Of a stretch of 64,000 nucleotides of DNA, positions 44,538 through 53,438 are shown in pieces (position 1 is the first letter of the stretch; each line of letters starts with the position of its first letter). Source of the DNA: Niveispirillum irakense DSM 11586 (GTDB taxonomy: Bacteria; Pseudomonadota; Alphaproteobacteria; Azospirillales; Azospirillaceae); assembly GCF_000429645.1 (NCBI RefSeq), contig NZ_KE386933.1:794517-858516 (forward strand), in the 5' to 3' direction. The position numbers were made by a program, and so were the translations under genes. Below the pieces are notes generated by a model. It had not been told where the DNA came from, ran no database searches, and saw only the letters and a list, made by a program, of their open reading frames with translations.

Positions 44538-44774
44538 TTGCGTCGCGGTGATAATTGCTACACGTGCCGGTTCTGGCTGGGCCATGGCGTGCGGGAACGG
44601 GGGCCGAAAGGAAACTGCCGCCGCTTCCCCCCGGTCGTGACCGACCGCTGTCCTGGCGGCGCTTTTCCCACCACCAATTTCACGGACTGGTGTGGGGAAT
44701 GGCAGCGCCATGCCGGTATCCGTGACGCGGCCGGCGATGAAGACTCGGGCGAGACCTTATATGACAGTCTCTGA
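44538..44774 (+). CDS. Small Cys-rich, probably metal-binding protein
   Basis: The 78-residue product contains CYTCRFW, GNCRRFPP, DRCPGG and a final DWCGEW, a pattern of small uncharacterised proteins in Rhodospirillales and Rhizobiales in which the Cys residues probably bind a metal. The TTG at 44538 is chosen for the TGGAG nine bases upstream; GTG codons at 44523 and 44532 are alternatives. Function is unknown. It follows the 74-residue gene closely enough to be in the same transcript. Confidence 0.65.
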   Translation: MRRGDNCYTCRFWLGHGVRERGPKGNCRRFPPVVTDRCPGGAFPTTNFTDWCGEWQRHAGIRDAAGDEDSGETLYDSL

Positions 44775-44849
44775 TACCAACTTCCTTTGATCGTGACCGA
44801 TCACGGGAGGTTTCGTGTCCCTCAATTGCCGGGCGGCGGTCGCCAGTCT

Positions 44850-44884
44850 CCAAACTGCCAAGGGGCAAACCCTCGGCAGTTTGG
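44850..44884. repeat. Orphan inverted repeat
   Basis: CCAAACTGCC and GGCAGTTTGG pair perfectly, and the interior contains a nested AGGG/CCCT stem, giving an almost closed hairpin. No T run follows. It lies in a 218-base non-coding gap after the Cys-rich gene. Confidence 0.55.
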
Positions 44885-44929
44885 TATGACTTGGTGCCCC
44901 ATACCGCCCGTGGCGGCGTGTAGACATGA

Positions 44930-44964
44930 AAACGGGCGGGATAATTTAATTACCCCGCCCGTTT
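44930..44964 (-). terminator. Terminator of the lspA-bamF unit
   Basis: The 11-bp dyad AAACGGGCGGG/CCCGCCCGTTT has a 13-base AT-rich loop and lies 29 bases after the BamF stop on the minus strand, followed by TTTT. Confidence 0.8.
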
Positions 44965-44992
44965 CAACGCCGGATACTTGAACGATGATCCC

Positions 44993-45499
44993 TTACGGGG
45001 CCGTGCTTTCCTTGCGGCTGATGGCCGGTTCGGCCCCCGGCTGCACGATCTCAGGATTGACGGCACCGTCCTTCCAGAACATCAGGCGGTCCAGCAAATC
45101 CTTGTTGGCCACGATCACGCCCGGATTTTCCCGGTCCACGATGGCACGGATGTCGGGCGTATTCTGATCAGCGCCGGCCAGGGAGAGCAGAGCGCCTTCA
45201 CCGGCCGTCTGGGCCGGATTGGTGCGAGGGTCGACCAGCGCACCGGTGCCCGCACTGCTGGCGCCGAACAGGCTGGAGTGGGCACGGGTGTCACGCTCCA
45301 GTTCCTGCGGGCGGGGGCTGCCCGGCTGCGGCGGACGCAGGTTGAAGTCGGGCGGCATTTCCAGCGGTGCGCGTGCGACCACCTGGAACTCGTCCGGGGC
45401 ATTGCGGTCGCTGAAGATCCCGCAGCCCGACAGCAGGCTGCCGAAGGCGATCAGCGCCAGGGCCGACGCGGCGTTGCGCTTAAGCATGAACACACCCAT
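44993..45499 (-). CDS. bamF: BamF-type (DUF3035) outer-membrane lipoprotein
   Basis: The 168-residue product has a lipoprotein signal peptide with lipobox LLSGC (Cys at about 26). The mature part starts with the DUF3035 hallmark DEFQVVARAPLEMPPDFNLRPPQPGSPRPQ and is mostly unstructured. BamF is an alphaproteobacterial accessory subunit of the beta-barrel assembly machine, described in Caulobacter. The gene follows lspA by 33 bases, so the signal peptidase that processes it is in the same operon. Start could also be the Met at residue 5. Confidence 0.85.
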   Translation of the reverse strand: MGVFMLKRNAASALALIAFGSLLSGCGIFSDRNAPDEFQVVARAPLEMPPDFNLRPPQPGSPRPQELERDTRAHSSLFGASSAGTGALVDPRTNPAQTAGEGALLSLAGADQNTPDIRAIVDRENPGVIVANKDLLDRLMFWKDGAVNPEIVQPGAEPAISRKESTAP

Positions 45500-45532
45500 G
45501 GGTCCGATCCGTACCTTTGAACGAAATCATGA

Positions 45533-46081
45533 TTACGGCGTTTGCGGCTTGGCAAACAGCCCGTCGATCAACAACAGGCAGACACCTACCACAATGCAGC
45601 AATCAGCGACATTGAATGCCGGCCAGTGCCAGCCGGCGAGATGAAAGTCAAGGAAATCGGCAACCGCACCGAAGCGCAGCCGGTCGATAATGTTGCCGAC
45701 GGCACCGCCGACAACCAGCCCCACCGACAGGGCCTGAAAGGAACTGGCGCTCCGCCACGCCCAGGCAATCAGCGCCCCGCTGATCACCAGGGACAGTAAC
45801 ACCAGCACATAGGGCATCAAATCGGCACCGCTGGCGAACAGGCCGAACGAGACGCCAAAATTCCACACCATGACGAGGTTGAAGAATCCCGTCACCTCGA
45901 TCATGGGGCTGTTGACGGCACAGCCAGGACCGCTGGGGCCCGAAAGGCAGGGCAGAACGGATGACAGCACCCACTGCTTGGAAAGCTGGTCCAGCACGAA
46001 GGCGACCAAGGCCACCGGCGCACCGATCCGCAGCAACTGCCGCTTCAATCCCACCGGTCCCGCCATTCCATCCACCATCAT
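45533..46081 (-). CDS. lspA: Lipoprotein signal peptidase II
   Basis: The 182-residue integral membrane aspartyl peptidase has four membrane helices and the two conserved regions with the catalytic Asp residues: GGAVGNIIDRLRFGAVADFLDF and FNVADCCIVVGV. It removes signal peptides from prolipoproteins. The start ATG at 46081 (of two adjacent ATGs) follows GAAGGCGC; the frame is open further upstream but without family sequence. The bamF lipoprotein gene follows directly. Confidence 0.93.
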   Translation of the reverse strand: MMVDGMAGPVGLKRQLLRIGAPVALVAFVLDQLSKQWVLSSVLPCLSGPSGPGCAVNSPMIEVTGFFNLVMVWNFGVSFGLFASGADLMPYVLVLLSLVISGALIAWAWRSASSFQALSVGLVVGGAVGNIIDRLRFGAVADFLDFHLAGWHWPAFNVADCCIVVGVCLLLIDGLFAKPQTP

Positions 46082-46200
46082 GCGCCTTCTATCCCTGACC
46101 GGGCGATCCTGAAACCTTAACACGGCGGAAAGACGGCAAACTGCTGCTGTCGTCAGAATAAATCCGCCGGGCCGGGATCGTAGCAGCGGCAAGCCCCACG

Positions 46201-48714
46201 TCAACCCGTCAGACGGCGGGCAATCGCTTCATCGATATGCCCCTTCAAAACAGGGTCTTTCTGATAGAGCCGGGTGAAATCCCGACGATCCAGTTCCAGA
46301 AGCTGGCAATAGGTAACGGCGGTGACATCGGCATTGCGGGGCTGGTCGCGAATCAGCGCGATCTCGCCGAAGAAGTCGCCGCTGCCCAGCCGGATGGGCT
46401 CATCCAGTCCGGGAACAGCGACTTCCACCACGCCGGAGGAGATGAAATAAACCTTATCACCCCTTTCCCCATGGCGGACGACAGACTCGGCCGGGAAATA
46501 GAGCCGGGGCCGCAGCAGCCGTTCGATCCGGCGGAGTTGATCTGGCGTCAGATCAGCGAACAAGGGCACGCGCGCGATAAGCTGATGCGTGGCAAGCCCC
46601 AGATCAAGCTGGGGCGGGCTTTCCACGGCCAGGCGCCGATCGCGCAGGTCACGTTCCAGATAGTTCAGGATTTCCCGGCTGATCAGGGCTTCATCGAACA
46701 GGGCCTGGGTGGCCCGTTCCTCCATCCGCAAGCCGGCGCGGATCAGATACTGGGCCTGCACACTGTCAAGATAGGCTGGATATTGCAGGCGTATCGTGTC
46801 CATCGCCTCGTCCACCCGTTTCAGCCGCTGGGCCAGGATGTCCTGAATCTGCGCCGCGGTTTCACGACCCAGCATGGGTTGCAGCCGTTCCGTCGTGAAA
46901 CGTTGCAATTCCTGCACGCCGAAGCGAAGCGCGGTCAGCATGGCGAACCGTTCGGACAGCCGGGCTGAAACCGGGCGCTCGATCCCTGTTTTCCGGTGCA
47001 GCCAGAAGGCAAAGCGTAGCGGTCGCGAGGGGCGAACCAGCTTGCGCGTGATCTTCAGATAGCCATCAACCCCATAGGTTTTCAGCCCGTCCTGAAGGCG
47101 CCCGGCGCCGGCGGTGAGGGTTTGAACCGTCAGGCGGGAGATGATGCCGTCGCGGAAATAGGAGAGGTAGCGCTGCTCCTCATACCGGGCCAGGGTCGAG
47201 AGGCCGATATAGAGCTTGTCCGTCGGCTTCAGCGCCCCATACCGGGCATCCAGGTCCAACTGTTCCTGTGCCAGTTCGGCGCCCCGCTCCATCAAGGGCT
47301 CAATCGCTTTATTGGTATCCAGGCCGAAACGGGTCGCCACTTTTTCCAGATCCGCGCGGATATTGCTCAGCGACAGACCAAGGGCTCGGTTGCGCAGGTT
47401 CAGTTCCACCGGGTTCAGCTTGTCGATCCCCAGCAGCCGGATCAGGGGACGCAAGGTCGTTCCCTGAACGAACAGGGTGAAAAGGACGAATCCGGTCACC
47501 ACCACAGCGACCGTGTCCTTGATCCCGCCCGATATCTGCCGGTTCTCCGTCACAGCCAGGGCAAGTGCCAGGGATACGGCCCCGCGCATGCCGCCCCAGG
47601 TCATCACAATGCGATAGGGCACGGAGATGCGGTCGCTTGCCCCAACCCAGGCCAATACCGGCAGCAGCCCGAAAATCACCAGCGCACGGGCGAAGAGGGC
47701 GGACAGGATCAGGGCCGCCAACAGGGCCAGATGGCTCCACCGCATATGAAACAGCGTTGGCGGCACCAGCATGGAGGCGAACATGAAGATCAGCGAATTG
47801 GCCCAGAAGCCAAGCTGCGCCCATACATGTTCCAGCCCCACCCAGCTTTCCGGGCTGATCCGGGTGCGCCCCGCCGACGCCATGACCAGGCCGGCCACGA
47901 CCACCGCCACGACGCCGGAAACGTGGAGATAATGTTCCCCCAGGATGAAGGCGATATAGGGCAGCGCCAATGTCAGGGTGATTTCCGATTGGGGCTGGTT
48001 ATGCAGCGGCGTGACGATCAGGGCCGTGATCCAGCCCAAGGCCCAGCCAACGGCGATGCCGCCGATGAATTTGAACAGGAAATCCAGGGCTGCGGCTCCC
48101 AGATCGGCATCGCCCCCGCGCGTCAGCATGCCTAGCAGCAGGGTAAAAAGCACGATGGCGGCGGCATCGTTGAACAGGCTTTCCCCTTCCACCAGGATCG
48201 ACAGCCGGCGCGGCGCCCCCAGATCACGGAAGATGCCAATCACCGCCGCCGGGTCGGTCGTGGCGATGATGGAGGCCAGCAGCAGGCAGACGATCAGCGC
48301 CCGTTGTGTGGCCTGCCCATGCCAGACACCCCAGGCCCACCACATGGCCAGCCCCGCCAGCAGGGCCGTTGCCAGCACAGCGACGATGGCCAGCAGCAGC
48401 ACCGGCCCCATATCATCCAGCAGGCGGCGGACATCCACGGCCAGGGCCGTTTCAAACAGCAGGACGGGCAGAAAGATATACAGAAAGGCGGAGGAGGTGA
48501 GTTCGACCTCGCCGATGGCGTGGATGAACTCCGTCAGCGGTCCCGTCTGGCCGGTCACCGCGCTGCCACCATGCAACAGCAGACCGATCCCCACGCCAGC
48601 CGCCGCCAGTACCACGGTATAGGGCAGGCCCAGGCGCCCCGCCAATGGCTGCATCAGGCTGACCAAACCCAGCAACCCGGCAACGGCGAGCAGCGTATAG
48701 ACCAGTGTTTCCAT
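46201..48714 (-). CDS. CPA1-type Na+/H+ antiporter with cyclic-nucleotide-binding domain
   Basis: The 837-residue product has about 12 membrane helices (1-430) with the CPA1 ion-site motif SLFNDAAAIV (Asn-Asp) and TTDPAAVIG. A long cytoplasmic helical region (about 430-690) follows, then a cNMP-binding domain (about 705-830) whose phosphate-binding cassette reads FGEIALIRDQPRNADV. The whole resembles plant SOS1 and bacterial NhaP-like antiporters with regulated tails. It would exchange Na+ or K+ for H+ under control of cAMP or cGMP. It is separate from lspA by 119 bases. Confidence 0.88.
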   Translation of the reverse strand: METLVYTLLAVAGLLGLVSLMQPLAGRLGLPYTVVLAAAGVGIGLLLHGGSAVTGQTGPLTEFIHAIGEVELTSSAFLYIFLPVLLFETALAVDVRRLLDDMGPVLLLAIVAVLATALLAGLAMWWAWGVWHGQATQRALIVCLLLASIIATTDPAAVIGIFRDLGAPRRLSILVEGESLFNDAAAIVLFTLLLGMLTRGGDADLGAAALDFLFKFIGGIAVGWALGWITALIVTPLHNQPQSEITLTLALPYIAFILGEHYLHVSGVVAVVVAGLVMASAGRTRISPESWVGLEHVWAQLGFWANSLIFMFASMLVPPTLFHMRWSHLALLAALILSALFARALVIFGLLPVLAWVGASDRISVPYRIVMTWGGMRGAVSLALALAVTENRQISGGIKDTVAVVVTGFVLFTLFVQGTTLRPLIRLLGIDKLNPVELNLRNRALGLSLSNIRADLEKVATRFGLDTNKAIEPLMERGAELAQEQLDLDARYGALKPTDKLYIGLSTLARYEEQRYLSYFRDGIISRLTVQTLTAGAGRLQDGLKTYGVDGYLKITRKLVRPSRPLRFAFWLHRKTGIERPVSARLSERFAMLTALRFGVQELQRFTTERLQPMLGRETAAQIQDILAQRLKRVDEAMDTIRLQYPAYLDSVQAQYLIRAGLRMEERATQALFDEALISREILNYLERDLRDRRLAVESPPQLDLGLATHQLIARVPLFADLTPDQLRRIERLLRPRLYFPAESVVRHGERGDKVYFISSGVVEVAVPGLDEPIRLGSGDFFGEIALIRDQPRNADVTAVTYCQLLELDRRDFTRLYQKDPVLKGHIDEAIARRLTG

Positions 48715-48981
48715 GGGGATGCATCATCCATCATCGGCCGGCAAGGCGTTTTCACCATGACATGCCGCTGTGGGGACCGGATAGCGGGGCATTCGTGGGG
48801 CAGGCCCGCAACCTTCGCAAGGCCAGTGCTTGCCGTACCGGGGACGCTGTCGTAACGTCAGCGCCAGGGTCGCATCCAGGGGGGGAGCGGTCACCTACCG
48901 TCACACCATTTTTCCGGGTATCGGCCGTCTGGGGCCGGTCCGGTGGGTAGATGCCGGGTTCAGGGCCGGAAGGGGCGGTTT

Positions 48982-51252
48982 ATGACGGATGATCTCTTGA
49001 TTTTCGCGCCGGAGCCTGTTGTGGCTCCCCTGACCAAGCCTGCCCCACCGCCCTGGCTGATCCTGATCGTGGATGATGATCCGGGCGTGCATGCCGCGTC
49101 CCGGTTGGCATTGGGCGATATGGTCCATGCCGGGCGCCGGCTTCTCCTGCTTTCCGCCTATTCGGCGGCGGAGGCACGGCAGATCCTGGCAACCCATCCC
49201 GATATCGCCCTGGTCCTGCTGGATGTGGTGATGGAGAGCGATCAGGCCGGACTGGCGCTCGCCCGCGCCATCCGGGAAGAGATGGGAAATCACCAAATCC
49301 GCATTATCCTGCGGACGGGTCAGCCCGGACAGGCGCCGGAACGTGAGGCCGTCGCCCGCTACGACATTAATGACTACCGCGCCAAGGATGAATTGACGGC
49401 CACCCGGCTCTGGACCTCCGTGCTGACGGCGCTCCGTACCTATGAGCAGATACGCGCACTGGAGGGCAATCGCGGGGGGCTGGCTCATCTGCTGGAGGCG
49501 ACGGCCAGATTGCTGGGCGAACGGGATAGCGGCCGATTTGCCGCCGGCGTGGTGGAAAGCCTCATTCCCCTGGCTGGCGTGGGGGCGGGGGTGCTGGTTG
49601 TCCGGGTCGATCAGGTCAATGGGGAGGCGCGGGGGGAGCCGCGTCTGCTGGCCGGACGATTGCCGGTCACGGGGCAAACATCGGCGGCGCTGGCATCACT
49701 TCCGCCCGGCCCACTCTCCCATCTCGTGCCGGCGGAAATCTGCCAGCAGGTCACCCAATCTCTTGCCCGGCCTGACGGGATGAGCGAGGGAACCTGGCTG
49801 GCAGTGCATGCCCCCCTTTCCCCCAGCATGGCAATTATCATCCACCTGTCCGGCCTTGGCCCCGAGCAGATGCCGGATATGGGCATGATTTTACTCTTCG
49901 CCCGTACAATCGCCATGGGGCTGGATAATGCCCTGCTGGTCGAACAATTATCCCGTGATCAGAGCCATGACCGTATCACCGGATTATTGAACAGGGCGGG
50001 GCTTGTCCGTGCGGTTGAAGCGGAGATCGCCGCCCTTGACCGGCGGGATGTGGAGAGTTGCGCGGTGGCCGTCATCGATCTCCGCCGCTTTCGCGACATC
50101 AACCAGGAACTGGGCGCCCATTGGGGGGACCGGCTGCTGGAAATAACCGCACAGCGCCTGCGGGCATCGGCCGGTGCCGGTGCCCGGTGCGCCCGGCTGG
50201 GCGGGGACCGGTTCACCATTCTGTTGCCATCCGGATTGGCGCGGGAGATGGCCTGTGACCGGGTACGCGCCATTGCCGATGCGGTCTGCCAGCCCGTGAC
50301 CCTGGATGGGCGGGAGTGGCATCCCATGGCCGTGCCCGGTCTTGCCTGGTGCGGCCTGTCCGGACGCCATGCGGAGGAACTGCTCTCCCGCGCGGAAGAG
50401 AGCATGCAGATGGCCAAACGCAGCTATGGCCGGCTTCAGGAAATTGTGATCGGCATTGATGGCGCCGGGGAACGGCTGGGCCTGATGTCGGACCTGGGGG
50501 CCGCCCTGCGGGAAAGCCAGTTCGAGCTTTACTATCAGCCCATCGTGGAGGCGCAGACGCGCCGGGTGGTGGCATTTGAAGCCCTGGTGCGATGGAACCA
50601 TCCGGCGCGCGGCATCGTCGTGCCTGCTGCTTTCATCCCGGCGGCGGAGGAAACCGGGCTGATCGTGCCCATCGGCACCTGGGCAATGCGGGAAGCCGCA
50701 TTGCGTACCGCCGCCTGGTCCCGCGCCGCCGGGCGCCCCGTCTGGGTCAGCGTCAATATTTCTGCCGCCCAGCTTTCCGAGCCGGGCTTTCTGGAGCATG
50801 TGCGTCAGGTCATCACCGATGTGGGCGTTGACCCCTCGCTGTTGAAACTGGAAGTGACGGAAAGCACCATCATCGGTGATCCCGCCCATGCCGCCGATAT
50901 CCTGGCAGGCCTGCGGGAACTGGGTGTCCGCTTGTGCATGGATGATTTCGGCACCGGCTATTCCAATCTCTCTTACCTGCAGACCTTGCCTTTTGATCTG
51001 CTGAAGGTGGATCGGGCCTTTGTCCAATCCATGATGGACCGGTATGAAAGCCGCACCATCCTGCGCACCATGCTGGTCCTGGCACAGCAATTATCGCTGG
51101 AGGTGGTGGCCGAGGGGGTGGAGACGATGGAACAGGCGGATGAACTGGCACGGCTGGGCTGCGGCTACCTGCAGGGCTATCTCTATGGCAAGCCCATGCC
51201 GGTTGCCCAGGCAGAAGCGCTGCTGGCCCTGCCTTCGGCGGCTAAATCCTGA
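48982..51252 (+). CDS. REC-DUF3369-GGDEF-EAL regulator, probable c-di-GMP phosphodiesterase
   Basis: The 756-residue protein has an N-terminal receiver-like domain (about 25-155, phospho-acceptor Asp81 in LVLLDVVMESD), a DUF3369 region (about 165-320), a GGDEF domain (about 330-490) and an EAL domain (about 505-750). The GGDEF motif is GGDRF (407-411), so cyclase activity is probably lost. EAL residues are intact: FEALVRW (Glu533), Asn592, Glu624 and DDFGTGYS. It should therefore hydrolyse c-di-GMP under control of phosphorylation. The ATG at 48982 has GGAAGGGG upstream. Its cognate kinase may be the soluble one at 53439-54677; that is inference. Confidence 0.88.
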   Translation: MTDDLLIFAPEPVVAPLTKPAPPPWLILIVDDDPGVHAASRLALGDMVHAGRRLLLLSAYSAAEARQILATHPDIALVLLDVVMESDQAGLALARAIREEMGNHQIRIILRTGQPGQAPEREAVARYDINDYRAKDELTATRLWTSVLTALRTYEQIRALEGNRGGLAHLLEATARLLGERDSGRFAAGVVESLIPLAGVGAGVLVVRVDQVNGEARGEPRLLAGRLPVTGQTSAALASLPPGPLSHLVPAEICQQVTQSLARPDGMSEGTWLAVHAPLSPSMAIIIHLSGLGPEQMPDMGMILLFARTIAMGLDNALLVEQLSRDQSHDRITGLLNRAGLVRAVEAEIAALDRRDVESCAVAVIDLRRFRDINQELGAHWGDRLLEITAQRLRASAGAGARCARLGGDRFTILLPSGLAREMACDRVRAIADAVCQPVTLDGREWHPMAVPGLAWCGLSGRHAEELLSRAEESMQMAKRSYGRLQEIVIGIDGAGERLGLMSDLGAALRESQFELYYQPIVEAQTRRVVAFEALVRWNHPARGIVVPAAFIPAAEETGLIVPIGTWAMREAALRTAAWSRAAGRPVWVSVNISAAQLSEPGFLEHVRQVITDVGVDPSLLKLEVTESTIIGDPAHAADILAGLRELGVRLCMDDFGTGYSNLSYLQTLPFDLLKVDRAFVQSMMDRYESRTILRTMLVLAQQLSLEVVAEGVETMEQADELARLGCGYLQGYLYGKPMPVAQAEALLALPSAAKS

Positions 51253-51261
51253 GCCAGTTAC

Positions 51262-52119
51262 TCACGGCCCATCCTTGCGACGCCCGTGAAGCCGATGGTG
51301 GAAGGCGGGCGGCTCGGTGGCGGCCCGTTCGGCCATCTCCCGCACGCGCGCTTCAGCGCCGGCGATCAGGTCCGGGATCAGGTCGGCTTCAGGCAGGTTC
51401 TTCCAGTATTTCTTAGGCATTTCAGACTGCATCGCCTTCACCTTCAGCCGGGCCGGGTTGAAGATATGGGCGAAATAGGTGCGCCAGAGATCGTCCGCTG
51501 CGTCGGTCAGGTCCGGTTTGCTGGCGGGTGTGAGATCGACGCGTAATTGCTGCCCATCCCAGGATGAAGTGCCCTTCGGTGTGGCGATCACCCAATCCAT
51601 ATCGGTGAAACGGCGCTGGAAGAAACCGGCTGTGCGGCCGACGATGAAATGGTCGGGCTCAAACCACGCCAGGAACCGGCGGCGCGGCTGGCCCGCACTG
51701 TCCGGCAGTTCCTTGAACCGCACGAAGGCCTTCATCTTGTGCGCATCACGCCGCACCGATTTTTCCAGCCGGTCGGCCTGGGCCACATCGGCATCGGCCT
51801 TCATTTCCAGCAGGGCCCGTTCACCTTGCAGCCGCCAGAGCAGACGGTAGAGCAGGGCGAAACGGCCAGGATCGCTGTGGCAGATCACAGTATCGGCCAG
51901 ATCCAGAAAGGCGCGCGGCACGGTGGGGGCCGCGGCCTGGGGGTGCGGCGGGGGCAGGGGGCTGGGTGATGTCATCTGTCCGTTGAACAGGTCGCCCGCC
52001 GCTGCGTCGCCCCCCTGCCATTCCACCTTCTCCGGCGGGATGGCTGCCAGCAGCAGGGCGCGGGCGGCATCCCGCCATTCCGCCAGTTCCCCATGCCCGT
52101 CCAGCAGGATGGTCAGCAT
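51262..52119 (-). CDS. TIGR03915/DUF4130-family protein, partner of the radical SAM gene
   Basis: The 285-residue product matches proteins annotated as 'probable DNA metabolism protein': an N-terminal region with few marks, then the DUF4130 pattern (AHKMKAFVRFKEL, FLAWFEPDHFIVGRTAGFFQRRFTDMDWVIATPKGTSSWDGQ, LWRTYFAHIFNPARLKVKAMQSEMPKKYWKNLPEADLIPDLI, quoted in part). It overlaps its radical SAM partner gene by four bases. In some genomes this family is fused to a UdgX uracil-DNA-binding domain; none is present here. Biochemical function is unknown. Confidence 0.85.
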   Translation of the reverse strand: MLTILLDGHGELAEWRDAARALLLAAIPPEKVEWQGGDAAAGDLFNGQMTSPSPLPPPHPQAAAPTVPRAFLDLADTVICHSDPGRFALLYRLLWRLQGERALLEMKADADVAQADRLEKSVRRDAHKMKAFVRFKELPDSAGQPRRRFLAWFEPDHFIVGRTAGFFQRRFTDMDWVIATPKGTSSWDGQQLRVDLTPASKPDLTDAADDLWRTYFAHIFNPARLKVKAMQSEMPKKYWKNLPEADLIPDLIAGAEARVREMAERAATEPPAFHHRLHGRRKDGP

Positions 52120-53348
52120 CAGAAAAGGCTCAATTGTTCAGGCTTGGGCGCAAACAGGTCGCGCAGGTCGGACCGGTCCACCAGCCGCAATGGCGTCCAG
52201 CCCAACGCGGCGATAAAGGGCCGGACCTTGCGCAGCGACACGCCCAGCCGGCCCAAATCCTCCAGCCGCAGTGCCTTGTGCGCGCGGGCAGAGAGGATGG
52301 CGTTGACGCTGCGCGGCCCCAGCCCCGGCACGCGCAACAGCATTTCCCTGTCAGCCCGGTTGATATCCACGGGAAACCGTTCCCGGTTGGCCAGGGCCCA
52401 GGCCAGCTTGGGATCAATCTCCAGATCCAGGTTGCCATCAGGGCGGGTGCGGGTGATCTCCTCCACCGCGAACCCATAGAAACGGTAGAGCCAGTCGGCC
52501 TGATACAGCCGGTGTTCACGTACCAGCGGGGGCTTGATCAAAGGCAGCGCCTTGGACGAATCCGGGATGGGGCTGAAGGCGGAATAATAGACCCGGCGCA
52601 GACGGTAATTACCATAGAGCCGGGCGGAAGAGGCGAGGATGGTGGCATCATTGGCGCCATCCACCCCCACGATCATCTGGGTGCTTTGTCCCCCGGGCAC
52701 AAAGCGTTTGCGCCGTCCCCGGAAGCTGGGCTCCGCCGCTGCATCAATCTTCAGCCGCAGATCACCCATGGCGCCCCGGATGCGGGCCGGGTGTTTCTGG
52801 GGGGCGAAATTATCGATGCCGGCATCGGTTGGGAGTTCGATATTGATCGACAACCGATCGGCATAAAGACCCGCCTCTTCGATCAAGGCCGGCGAGGCGT
52901 CGGGGATGGTTTTCAGGTGGATATAGCCACGGAAGCCATGCTCGGTACGCAAAAGCCGGGCGACCCGGACCAGTTCCTCCATCGTATGGTCGGAAGACCG
53001 GATGATCCCGGAGGAGAGGAACAACCCCTCAATGTAATTCCGGCGATAGAATTCCAGCGTCAGCCAGACCACCTCTTCCACCGAAAACCGCGCCCGTTCC
53101 ACATTGCTGGAAGAGCGGTTGATGCAGTAGGCGCAATCATAGATGCAGAAATTGGTCAGCAGGATTTTCAGCAGGGAGATACAGCGCCCGTCAGGCGCAT
53201 AGGCATGGCAAATGCCTGACCCTTCTGTTGATCCCAACCCGCCGCTACGCCCGGAATCCCGCCGCTCCGTCCCGCTGGACGCGCAGGAAGCATCATATTT
53301 GGCAGCATCCGACAGGATGGCGAGGCGTTCCTTGAGCGTCTTTTTCAT
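52119..53348 (-). CDS. Radical SAM protein of the putative DNA modification/repair family
   Basis: The 409-residue protein has a radical SAM cluster CxxxCxxC (Cys68, Cys72, Cys75 in NFCIYDCAYCINR) in a TIM-barrel-type domain (about 55-300), then a helix-hairpin-helix region (about 325-385, RVPGLGPRSVNAILSAR) that usually contacts DNA. This is the family annotated as a putative DNA modification/repair radical SAM protein; its reaction is unknown. It is the first gene of a two-gene operon with the DUF4130 partner. Confidence 0.88.
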   Translation of the reverse strand: MKKTLKERLAILSDAAKYDASCASSGTERRDSGRSGGLGSTEGSGICHAYAPDGRCISLLKILLTNFCIYDCAYCINRSSSNVERARFSVEEVVWLTLEFYRRNYIEGLFLSSGIIRSSDHTMEELVRVARLLRTEHGFRGYIHLKTIPDASPALIEEAGLYADRLSINIELPTDAGIDNFAPQKHPARIRGAMGDLRLKIDAAAEPSFRGRRKRFVPGGQSTQMIVGVDGANDATILASSARLYGNYRLRRVYYSAFSPIPDSSKALPLIKPPLVREHRLYQADWLYRFYGFAVEEITRTRPDGNLDLEIDPKLAWALANRERFPVDINRADREMLLRVPGLGPRSVNAILSARAHKALRLEDLGRLGVSLRKVRPFIAALGWTPLRLVDRSDLRDLFAPKPEQLSLF

Positions 53349-53438
53349 CGGATTTCAGCTTTTATGGTCCGCAAGGATATTCACGTTTTGTTCTTCATTG
53401 TCAATGAAAGGGGAGCCTTTTTTACTGCGAGGCAGGGA

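Noticed and set aside
48705-48950. An 81-codon frame between the antiporter and the EAL gene
   Set aside because: Composition is random-looking, it overlaps the antiporter start and has no ribosome-binding site.
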